Shown: positions 1 through 7,520 of the stretch, piece by piece
Position numbering within the stretch: position 1 is the stretch's first letter
Layout of the letters: every line of letters starts with the position of its first letter
Assembly (NCBI GenBank): GCA_965279195.1
Contig: CBDIHP010000045.1
Location: 186,001-250,000, forward strand
Source: CBDIHP01 sp965279195
GTDB lineage: Bacteria > Planctomycetota > Planctomycetia > Isosphaerales > Isosphaeraceae
Direction of reading: 5' to 3'
DNA: 64,000 nt
Notes under the pieces: generated by a model
Database searches by the model: none
Seen by the model: only the letters and a program-made list of their open reading frames with translations
What the model was told of the DNA's origin: nothing
Position numbers and translations under genes: made by a program

Positions 1-1
1 C

Positions 2-337
2 AAGAACGTCACCTGCAACGAGCCGTTCTTCCCCGGCCACTGGCCGACCCAGCCGATCATGCCCGGCGTCCTGATCATCGAGGCGCTCGCCCAGACCGCG
101 GGGCTCCTGATCGCAAACCATCACGGGGTCGAGGGGCGTTCGGCCGTGATCGCCTCGATCGACGGCGTGAAGCTCCGCCGGCCGGTGGTGCCGGGGGATC
201 AGCTCGTGATGGAAGTGACCGGCGTGCGGATCAAGTCGCGGACGGCCGTGGTGGTCGGGGTCGCGAGGATCGGCGGCGAGGTGGCCGCCGAGGCGAAGAT
301 CCGGTTCCACGTCATCGACACCGCGCGGGCCGCTTGA
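2..337 (+). CDS. fabZ: 3-hydroxyacyl-[ACP] dehydratase FabZ (5'-truncated)
   Basis: FabZ removes water from (3R)-hydroxyacyl-ACP in fatty acid elongation and supplies acyl-ACPs to membrane and lipid A synthesis. Only the last 111 residues are in the window; the start lies upstream. The visible part carries the hot-dog-fold active-site signature: the catalytic His in FFPGHW (around residues 9-14 of the fragment), then PIMPGVLIIEALAQ with the catalytic Glu. It is followed 55 bases later by lpxA, an arrangement common in Gram-negative bacteria. In many planctomycetes and Bacteroidetes this domain is the C-terminal half of an LpxC-FabZ fusion. That cannot be decided here because the N-terminus is missing. 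The family is certain; stand-alone or fused form is unknown. Confidence 0.93.
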   Translation, partial: KNVTCNEPFFPGHWPTQPIMPGVLIIEALAQTAGLLIANHHGVEGRSAVIASIDGVKLRRPVVPGDQLVMEVTGVRIKSRTAVVVGVARIGGEVAAEAKIRFHVIDTARAA

Positions 338-392
338 CCCCGAAGCCGATCCGGTCGGCGTCCCTTCCCATTGTCCCGAGGATGCTCTCGCA

Positions 393-1199
393 ATGGCCAT
401 CGTCATCGCCGAGACGGCCTGCGTCGCCCCGTCCGCCGAACTGGCCGAGGACGTGGAGATCGGGCCGTACTGCGTCATCGGGCCCGAGGTCAAGATCGGC
501 CGGGGCACCCGCCTGATCGCCCACGTCTGCGTGCTCGGTTCCACGGAACTCGGCGCGGGGAACCTCGTCAGCCCGTTCGCCGTGCTCGGCGGCGACCCCC
601 AGGACACCACATACAAGGGGGAGCCGACACGCCTGGTCGTCGGCGACCGCAACGTGATCCGCGAAGGGGTGACGATCAACCGCGGTTCGCCTCGCGAGTC
701 GGGGGTGACGAAGGTCGGAAGCCAGAACACCTTCATGGCCGGCGTGCACATCGCCCACGACTGCCGGATCGAGGATCACGTCAGCATCGCCAACGCCACG
801 CTCCTCGGCGGCGGCGTCGAGATCGAGTCGTACTCGACCATCTCGGCGGGCGCGACGATCCACCCGCAGGCGACCATCGGCGGCTACAGCTTCGTGGGCG
901 GCCAATGCCGGATCATCCACGACGTCCCGCCGTTCATGCTGGTCGACGGCCAGCCGTCGCGGGCCCGTTGCATCAACATCATCGGATTGAAGCGTCACGG
1001 CGTCACGCCCGACGCGATCGATGCCCTCCACGAGGCGCATCGGCTGTTGTATCGAGCACGGATGAACATGGCCGAGGCCGCCGCGCTGCTGGAGTCCCAC
1101 GGCCACATGACGCCGGAGGTCAAGCGGCTGCTCGACTTCCTGAACCGTCAGGTCGAGGGACGGCACGGGCGGGGTCGGGAGCGTGGAAGGAGAGCCTGA
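393..1199 (+). CDS. lpxA: acyl-ACP--UDP-N-acetylglucosamine O-acyltransferase LpxA
   Basis: LpxA is the first lipid A enzyme. It moves a hydroxyacyl chain from ACP to the 3-position of UDP-GlcNAc in the cytoplasm. The 268-residue protein matches the family length. Residues about 10-190 form the left-handed parallel beta-helix of hexapeptide repeats (for example VEIGPYCVIGPEVKIG), and the C-terminal 70 residues form the helical cap. His122 in GVHIAHDC is the counterpart of the E. coli catalytic His125. The ATG at 393 gives the expected N-terminus. It sits between fabZ and an NAD-dependent oxidoreductase starting 3 bases after its stop, so the three are probably co-transcribed. With lpxB at 35 kb it indicates a lipid A-bearing outer membrane. 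Confidence 0.97.
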   Translation: MAIVIAETACVAPSAELAEDVEIGPYCVIGPEVKIGRGTRLIAHVCVLGSTELGAGNLVSPFAVLGGDPQDTTYKGEPTRLVVGDRNVIREGVTINRGSPRESGVTKVGSQNTFMAGVHIAHDCRIEDHVSIANATLLGGGVEIESYSTISAGATIHPQATIGGYSFVGGQCRIIHDVPPFMLVDGQPSRARCINIIGLKRHGVTPDAIDALHEAHRLLYRARMNMAEAAALLESHGHMTPEVKRLLDFLNRQVEGRHGRGRERGRRA

Positions 1200-1202
1200 G
1201 CG

Positions 1203-2333
1203 ATGCAACTCAAGGTGGCAGTCGTCGGCGTGGGGCACCTGGGGCGTCACCACGCCCGGATCCTGGCGGGCCTGCCCGACGTGGAGTTCGTCGGCGTCGC
1301 CGACACCAACCTCGACCAGGCCAGGGCCGTCGCCGCCTCGACCAACTCCACCGCCTTCTCGGACTACCGGCAGCTCCTCGACAAGGTCGACGCCGTCTCG
1401 ATCGCCGTCCCGACGCGGTTCCACCGCGCGGTCGCCGGCGAATTCCTCGAACGGTCGATCCCGGTCATGGTCGAGAAGCCTCTCGCCGCCTCGTTGAAGG
1501 AGGCCGAGGAACTCGTCGCGCTCGCCGATCGTCGCAACGCCCTGCTCCAGGTCGGGCACATCGAGCGGTTCAACCCGGCGTTCGGGACGCTCGAGAACAT
1601 GGCCTTCCGGCCGAAGTACATCGCGGCCGAACGCCTGGGTGTCTACACGTTCCGGTCGACCGACATCGGCGTCGTCCTCGACCTGATGATCCACGACCTC
1701 GACCTGATCCTGGCCCTGGTCAAGGCGCCGGTGAAGTCGGTCACGGCGGTCGGGGTCGAGCTGTTCGGCGGGCATGAGGACGTCGCCAACGCCCGGATCG
1801 AGTTCGAGGACGGCTGCGTGGCCAACATCACGGCCAGCCGCGCCAGCTTCCAGCCCGTCCGCAAGATGCGGCTCTGGGGCGCGGAGGGTTACGTGAATCT
1901 CGACTTCGCCACCCGCGAAGGGACGGTCATCCGCCCGTCTGAGAAGCTCCGTAGGGGCGAGGTCGACCTCGAAGGGCTGGACATGACCAGCATGGACCGG
2001 ATCAAGGAGCGGATCTTCGGGAAGATCCTCCGGGTGGACACCGTCAAGCCCGAGCCGAAGGATGCCCTGACCCTGGAGCTGTCCGACTTCGTCAATGCCG
2101 TCCGCTCCGGGGCCCGACCCCGAGTGACCGGGGCCGACGCGCTCCGGTCGATGCGGCTGGCGGACCAGATCCTCAGGAGCCTGAACGCCCACGCCTGGGA
2201 AGGCCGTCCCGACGGCCCGATGGGCCCGCACCACCTGCCCGAGCCGATGTCCGAGCCGCATCCGGGGATCCCCGCGCCGAAGTCGTGGCGGTACCTGGGA
2301 CTCCGCGAGGACAGCAAGGTGCACGGCGAGTAA
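1203..2333 (+). CDS. Gfo/Idh/MocA-family oxidoreductase, GnnA-like by context
   Basis: A 376-residue NAD(P)-dependent sugar oxidoreductase. The N-terminal Rossmann fold shows the dinucleotide motif GVGHLG at residues 9-14 and the family EKP motif at 91-93. The middle carries DLMIHDLDLIL, typical of the Gfo/Idh C-terminal domain, and the C-terminus is rich in Pro, His and Glu. It starts 3 bases after the lpxA stop, so it is almost surely in the same transcript. In Leptospira and Acidithiobacillus a Gfo/Idh enzyme next to lpxA (GnnA) oxidises UDP-GlcNAc at C3, so that with the aminotransferase GnnB lipid A gets amide-linked 3-acyl chains. That role is inferred from position only. No aminotransferase follows; the operon appears to end at the terminator just downstream. 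Confidence 0.85.
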   Translation: MQLKVAVVGVGHLGRHHARILAGLPDVEFVGVADTNLDQARAVAASTNSTAFSDYRQLLDKVDAVSIAVPTRFHRAVAGEFLERSIPVMVEKPLAASLKEAEELVALADRRNALLQVGHIERFNPAFGTLENMAFRPKYIAAERLGVYTFRSTDIGVVLDLMIHDLDLILALVKAPVKSVTAVGVELFGGHEDVANARIEFEDGCVANITASRASFQPVRKMRLWGAEGYVNLDFATREGTVIRPSEKLRRGEVDLEGLDMTSMDRIKERIFGKILRVDTVKPEPKDALTLELSDFVNAVRSGARPRVTGADALRSMRLADQILRSLNAHAWEGRPDGPMGPHHLPEPMSEPHPGIPAPKSWRYLGLREDSKVHGE

Positions 2334-2364
2334 GCCGGACCTTCCCGGCCGGAACGAACAATCC

Positions 2365-2402
2365 ACGCCCCGGGGTCGTAAGACGCACGACCCGGGGCGT
2401 TT
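2365..2402 (+). terminator. Rho-independent-type hairpin after the lpxA operon
   Basis: An inverted repeat of about 14 bp (arms acgccccggggtcgt and acgacccggggcgt, one bulged base) with a short loop lies 31 bases after the oxidoreductase stop. Only two T residues follow, so termination strength is uncertain. Confidence 0.6.
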
Positions 2403-2527
2403 CCACGCGCGCGGAGCGGTCTCGATGCGGGCTCCGACCCCCTTGACCGCCTCCGATGGGACGCCCTAGCATGGTCGGATCGTCCCTGGCGAGTTCGCAG
2501 CCTAAGTCCTCATTTCCGTAAAATATT

Positions 2528-5500
2528 ATGACCGACCTCGAATCCGAGAAGCCGCTCCCCCAGGACGCGGAGGCGTCCACCCCTTCGCCCGAGGAGGAGT
2601 CCAGCGAGGCCGCCGAGCCGGAACCGCTGACACCCCAGCGCGTCCTCGAATGGAACGCCTACTACGACCTCTACGTCGTCCTCGGCGTCCTGCTCCTCGT
2701 CTTCCTGGGCTCGGCCAACCGGGTGACGTTTTCGACGGTCTGGAACCAGCTCCAGGTCGGGCGGTCGATCAGCGCCAACGGTGCCCCGTTCACCACCGAC
2801 CCCTTCGCGTACACCGCGAAGGAGGGCGAGCGCTGGATCAATTCGAGCTGGCTGACCGACGTCCTCACCTATCAGGTCTTCCACGCGGCGAACTCGGCCG
2901 CCCCCCGGCCCGACCCGCAGGCGCCGCCCGAGCCCGGCGTGACCCCCGAGAAGCTCAAGGCCGACGCCGAGGCCTTCGCCGACAAGGTCGGCATCATGGG
3001 CGTGACCGCGGTCAACGCCCTGGTCCGGTTCCTGCTCGCCCTGTTCCTCCTGGGGCTGCGGTATCGCGGCCCGGGGCTCTGGTGGACCGCGCTTCTGGTT
3101 ACGCTCGCGCTGGGGGCCCTCCCCGGCGGCGGCAACTACGCGATCCTCGGCGGCCTCTCGCGCCCGGCCCTGATCGGGTCCGAGACCTGGGGGCAGATGC
3201 TCCTGGGGCTCGAACTGCTGCTCATCCACCAGGCCATCAACCTCGGCAAGGTGAACCGCCTGTACGCCCTGATCCCTCTGTTCGCCGCCTGGGCGAACAT
3301 GGACGACTCGTTCTTCACCGGCCTGATTGTCCTGGCGATCTCCTGCCTGTCTTTGCTTCTCGATAAGCCCGCGAAGGGCGTTGCCCGGCCCGAGCTGAAG
3401 ACCGCACTGATCGTCCTGGCCGCCTCCGCCGCCGCGGCACTCCTGAATCCGAACCACGTCTTCGTCTACCTGCCCCCGGTGCTGAACATCAAGGGGCTGA
3501 TCGTGAACTCGTCCCGGCTGCGGTTCTCCCCCATCGGGGCGACCGCGGCCACAGGCGAGAAGATCCTATTCGTCCTGTTCCTCGGCTCGGGCGTGCTGTC
3601 GTTCCTGCTCAACCGGGCCAGGTTCTCGATCGGCCGATTCATCCTCTTCGCCCTGGCCTCGGCCGCGTGGGCGTTCTCGGTCTTCTACCAGACCGACTTC
3701 TCGATCATCTGGGTCTACGTCCTCTCGCTCAACGGGCAGGAATGGTATCACCGGACGATCGGCACCGAGGGCCGCATGGGCACGGGCTGGCGGGTCTACT
3801 CGACCGGCGGTCGCGCGGTCATGATCGTCCTGGTCTTCGCCGCCATCTCCCTGCACGTCACGGGCTGGGGCAGCACGACGAACGACCTGAAGTTCGGCTT
3901 CGGCTATCGCCCGGAGGACTTCCCGTTCGAGGTCGCCGACTATCTCAAGGATGCCCCCATCAAGGGCCGCGTGTTCAACACGACGCTCTCCCAGGGCGAC
4001 GCCTTGCTCTGGCGGACCGACGGCAAGATCCAGACTTACATCGACAGCCGCCTGAACGCCTTCGACGGAGAGACCTTCAAGGAATTCAACGACCTCCAGG
4101 TCGACGTCCGCGACGAGAAGACCGACCGCTGGAAGCCGATCCTCGACAAGTACAACATCACGGTCCTGCTGCTCAACGCCGACAACTCGCCCAAGACCTT
4201 CAACCGGCTTCGCAACAGCGACAACTGGATCCCGTTCTACGACGACGGCAACACCACGATGTTCGGCCGGGCCGACGCCAAGGGCGAGGACCTCGCCTAC
4301 TTCAAGGCGAACGAGCTCGACGCCGCCCGGCTCGCCTACATCAAGCCGACACCCGCGCCCGCCTCGGTGGTCCCGCCCCAGCCGACGACCGAGGTCGACA
4401 CCTACTTCCGGCACCGCATCACCAACATGCCGGACTCGCACGTCTTCGCCGCGCGGCACTGGCTGAGCCCGCCGGACGCCTCGGTTACCAGCTACATCCC
4501 CGACATCGACCATTGCATCGTCGCCGTCCGCGAGATCCGCAAGGCCCTCGAACGGAACGCCGATGACGTCGCGGCCTACAGCACCCTGGTCCGGAGCTAT
4601 CAGCTCCTGCTCGCCCAGGAGTCGGCGATCCTCGCGGGGATCCCGATCGAGCCGGCCAATGCGACACGCATCACCCAGGTCACGCCCAACTATCAGCTCT
4701 TACCAGGCCGCACCCGCCAGGTGATCGCCGCGACCAACTACCTCCACATGACCGCCGCCCCTGCGAGCGTCTCGCCCGAGGCCCGCACGGCCAAGTCGCA
4801 GGCCGCCCTCGAACTCGGCGAGCTCTACCTCAACCTGGGGATCTACGACCTCGCCCTCGAACGGCTCAACGAGTTCGTCGACCTCGCGGACACCTCGGCC
4901 CTCCCGCCCGAGCGGTTCACCCAGCTGAACCAGCAGATCTCCCAGCTCACGACCCGCGTCGAGCAGGTCCGTACCAACCTCGCGAACCTGAGCTCGACCC
5001 AGCAGGCGTCGCCGACCCAGAAGGCCGACTACGCCATCTCGATGGGGGCCCACGGGATGGCCATCGCCGAACTGGAGGAGGCCGAGAGCCTCAGCGCCAA
5101 CGCGGCCGGGATCAAGTCGATGCTCTTCGACCTCTACTGCCAGACCGGCCAGCCCGAGAAGGCAATGGAACGTCTGGGGAATACCGACGACCCCGCCCTC
5201 GCCGACGGCCCCGGCACCGCCGCCTACCGCCAGGGGAAGGTCTACTTCCTCCTCGGCAACTACGCTAACGCCGCGCAGCTCTGGAGTTTCAACGCTCTGC
5301 CGGCTGTCCGCTACGACCGCAGCGTCCGGGCCCCGCAGAGCCTGATCTCGACCCTGCACGGCGAGCCCATGGGGGGCGTGAGGAGCCTGCTCGAACTCCC
5401 CCAGAAGTCGGCCAACCAGGCCGGCTGGGAATTCGAACTCGGCATGTGCCTCCTCGAAGGCGGCATCGAGCCCAAGGTCGCGGCCGAGCACTTGCAGAAC

Positions 5501-5671
5501 GTCCTCAAGCTGGAACCGGCCTCCCCGCTCCGGCCGCTTGTGACGTTCTACCTGAACAAGCTCCAGGCCCCCGTCCCGAATGAGAAGGGCGAGCTGCCGC
5601 CCGAGACCAAGCCCGCAGCGGAGGCTCCGAAGCCCGCCGCGGAGGCACCCAAGCCGGCCGCGAAGCCCTGA
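2528..5671 (+). CDS. giant multi-pass membrane protein with TPR-like C-terminal half
   Basis: A 1047-residue protein of unknown function. Residues 1-40 are acidic and probably cytoplasmic. Hydrophobic segments follow at about 46-62, 160-200, 250-305 and 345-445, at least eight in all, resembling the membrane half of GT-C type glycosyltransferases. The motif WINSSWLTDVL lies in the first loop. A soluble region of about 200 residues is followed from about 660 to 1000 by helix pairs with TPR-like spacing (ALELGELYLNLGIYDLALERL). The end is a low-complexity tail of repeated EAPKPAA. The ATG at 2528 follows an A/T-rich stretch without an obvious Shine-Dalgarno sequence. The gene stands alone between two terminators. 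A lipid-linked sugar transferase or envelope scaffold is possible, but no catalytic residue can be named. Confidence 0.85.
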   Translation: MTDLESEKPLPQDAEASTPSPEEESSEAAEPEPLTPQRVLEWNAYYDLYVVLGVLLLVFLGSANRVTFSTVWNQLQVGRSISANGAPFTTDPFAYTAKEGERWINSSWLTDVLTYQVFHAANSAAPRPDPQAPPEPGVTPEKLKADAEAFADKVGIMGVTAVNALVRFLLALFLLGLRYRGPGLWWTALLVTLALGALPGGGNYAILGGLSRPALIGSETWGQMLLGLELLLIHQAINLGKVNRLYALIPLFAAWANMDDSFFTGLIVLAISCLSLLLDKPAKGVARPELKTALIVLAASAAAALLNPNHVFVYLPPVLNIKGLIVNSSRLRFSPIGATAATGEKILFVLFLGSGVLSFLLNRARFSIGRFILFALASAAWAFSVFYQTDFSIIWVYVLSLNGQEWYHRTIGTEGRMGTGWRVYSTGGRAVMIVLVFAAISLHVTGWGSTTNDLKFGFGYRPEDFPFEVADYLKDAPIKGRVFNTTLSQGDALLWRTDGKIQTYIDSRLNAFDGETFKEFNDLQVDVRDEKTDRWKPILDKYNITVLLLNADNSPKTFNRLRNSDNWIPFYDDGNTTMFGRADAKGEDLAYFKANELDAARLAYIKPTPAPASVVPPQPTTEVDTYFRHRITNMPDSHVFAARHWLSPPDASVTSYIPDIDHCIVAVREIRKALERNADDVAAYSTLVRSYQLLLAQESAILAGIPIEPANATRITQVTPNYQLLPGRTRQVIAATNYLHMTAAPASVSPEARTAKSQAALELGELYLNLGIYDLALERLNEFVDLADTSALPPERFTQLNQQISQLTTRVEQVRTNLANLSSTQQASPTQKADYAISMGAHGMAIAELEEAESLSANAAGIKSMLFDLYCQTGQPEKAMERLGNTDDPALADGPGTAAYRQGKVYFLLGNYANAAQLWSFNALPAVRYDRSVRAPQSLISTLHGEPMGGVRSLLELPQKSANQAGWEFELGMCLLEGGIEPKVAAEHLQNVLKLEPASPLRPLVTFYLNKLQAPVPNEKGELPPETKPAAEAPKPAAEAPKPAAKP

Positions 5672-5695
5672 GGTCGGCGTCGAGGCTAATAGACG

Positions 5696-5728
5696 AAAAA
5701 GGCCCACTGAGAAGTCAGTGGGCCTTTT
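5696..5728. terminator. bidirectional intrinsic terminator
   Basis: A perfect inverted repeat: 14 bp (aaaaggcccactga against tcagtgggcctttt) around a GAAG tetraloop, with an A-run on the left and a T-run on the right. It works in either direction and separates the convergent membrane-protein gene (stop 5671) and pyrG (stop 5763). Confidence 0.95.
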
Positions 5729-5762
5729 CGTTGGTCGGAGCTTGCGATGGGCGGTGCTCACC

Positions 5763-7385
5763 CTATGCGTCGGATCGCCCACGTTCGCGTTTCTGGAGGG
5801 CGGCGCCGACGAACTCTCGGAACAGGGGGTGGGCCTTGGTCGGCTTGGACTTGAACTCGGGGTGGAACTGGACCGCGAGGAACCAGGGGTGGCCGGCGAG
5901 TTCGACGATCTCGACCAGCGAGCCATCGGGGCTCAGGCCGCTGGCGATGAAGCCCTTGTCTTCGAACTCCTTGCGGTAGCGATTGTTGAACTCGTAGCGG
6001 TGGCGATGCCGCTCCTGGATCGAGTCGGCTGCGTAGGCCTTCTGGGCGAGCGAGCCGGCCTTGAGATCGCAGGGGCAGGTCCCCAGCCGCATCGTGCCGC
6101 CGCGTTGCCGGACCCCGGCCTGCTCTTCCATCAGGGCGATGACGGGGTGCTGGGTGGCGCTGTCGAACTCGGTGCTGTTGGCGTCGGAGTACCCGAGTTC
6201 GGTCCGGGCGAACTCGATGGCCGCGCACTGCATCCCCAGGCAGATCCCGAAGAAGGGGATGTTCTTCTGCCGGGCGTACCGGATCGCCTCGATCTTGCCG
6301 GCGATGCCACGCATGCCGAACCCGCCCGGCACGAGCACGCCGTCGACCCCGCCGAGCTTGTGCCCGATCGCCTCGCCGGTCAACTCCTCGGCCTCGACCC
6401 GACGGACCACCACCCGGGACTTGTGCGCGATCCCCGCGTGGTCCAGCGACTCGTAGACCGACTTGTAAGCGTCGCGGTGCTTCATGTACTTGCCGACGAC
6501 CGCGATGGTGACCTCGTGGTCGGGGTGGATGATCCGGTCGACCATCTCGCGCCAGTCCGAGATCTCCAGCCGGTTCGTCTTCAAGCCGAGCCGCTTGACG
6601 ATCAGCTCGTCGAGGCCGTTAGCGTTCAGGCTCAGCGGCACCTCGTAGATGCTGAACTCGCGGTCGCGCTCCTCGATGACGGCCTTCCGCTCGATGTTGC
6701 AGAAGAGGGCGATCTTCTCGCGGTCGTCGGAGCTGATCTCGTGCTCGCAGCGGCAGATGAGGATGTCGGGCTGGATGCCGATCTGCCGCAGGGCCCCGAC
6801 GGAGTGCTGGGAGGGCTTCGTCTTCAGCTCGCCCGCGGCCTTGAGGTAAGGCACGAGCGTCAGGTGGATGTAGAGGCAGTTCTCCCGGCCGACGTCGAGG
6901 GCGAACTGGCGGATGGCTTCGAGGAACGGCAGCGACTCGATGTCGCCGACCGTCCCGCCGATCTCAGTGATGATGACGTCGGTCTCTTCGTCCACGAGTC
7001 GGAGGATGCCCGACTTGATCTCGTCGGTGACGTGGGGGATGACCTGGACCGTCTTCCCCTCGTAACTCCGCCCCTCGCGTTCCTTGTTGATGACCGAGAG
7101 GTAGATCTTGCCTGTGGTGTAGTTGCAGTCGCGGGTGAGGGGGGCGTTGGTGAACCGCTCGTAGTGTCCGAGGTCGAGGTCGGTCTCGGCCCCGTCGTCG
7201 AGGACGTAGACCTCGCCATGCTGGTAGGGGCTCATCGTCCCCGGGTCGACGTTGATGTAGGGGTCGAACTTCTGAAGCTTGACCCGCAGGCCCCGGCGTT
7301 CGAGCAGCATGCCGATCGAGGCGCAGGTGAGACCCTTGCCGAGCGAGCTGACGACGCCGCCGGTCACGAAGATGTGCTTGGCCAT
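5763..7385 (-). CDS. pyrG: CTP synthase PyrG
   Basis: CTP synthase makes CTP from UTP, ATP and glutamine, the last step of pyrimidine nucleotide synthesis. The 540-residue protein has the N-terminal amidoligase domain (KHIFVTGGVVSSLGKG, P-loop at about 9-18, and EIGGTVGDIES at 141-151) and a C-terminal class I glutaminase domain with nucleophile Cys382 in FFGICLGMQ and the His/Glu pair in the QFHPEF region near the end. The ATG at 7385 gives the conserved MAKHIF start; the frame stays open 8 codons upstream but that extension is not conserved. It is a single gene with its own terminator. Confidence 0.98.
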   Translation of the reverse strand: MAKHIFVTGGVVSSLGKGLTCASIGMLLERRGLRVKLQKFDPYINVDPGTMSPYQHGEVYVLDDGAETDLDLGHYERFTNAPLTRDCNYTTGKIYLSVINKEREGRSYEGKTVQVIPHVTDEIKSGILRLVDEETDVIITEIGGTVGDIESLPFLEAIRQFALDVGRENCLYIHLTLVPYLKAAGELKTKPSQHSVGALRQIGIQPDILICRCEHEISSDDREKIALFCNIERKAVIEERDREFSIYEVPLSLNANGLDELIVKRLGLKTNRLEISDWREMVDRIIHPDHEVTIAVVGKYMKHRDAYKSVYESLDHAGIAHKSRVVVRRVEAEELTGEAIGHKLGGVDGVLVPGGFGMRGIAGKIEAIRYARQKNIPFFGICLGMQCAAIEFARTELGYSDANSTEFDSATQHPVIALMEEQAGVRQRGGTMRLGTCPCDLKAGSLAQKAYAADSIQERHRHRYEFNNRYRKEFEDKGFIASGLSPDGSLVEIVELAGHPWFLAVQFHPEFKSKPTKAHPLFREFVGAALQKRERGRSDA

Positions 7386-7520
7386 GAGACTCCACCGAGA
7401 ACGGTTCAACCGTTCACCGCGCCGCCCCGCGCGGGAACGAGACAGTTTAACACGCCGGTCAAGCGCGAGCGTTGCTTCCCTGGATCAAAAACGTCGGAAC
7501 GAAGCCAATTCCGATGGCCA

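Noticed and set aside
312..2366. Long open frame of 684 codons on the minus strand across lpxA and the oxidoreductase
   Set aside because: High-GC antisense shadow: it covers two clear genes, has low-complexity Arg/Asp/Gly-rich content and no family signature.
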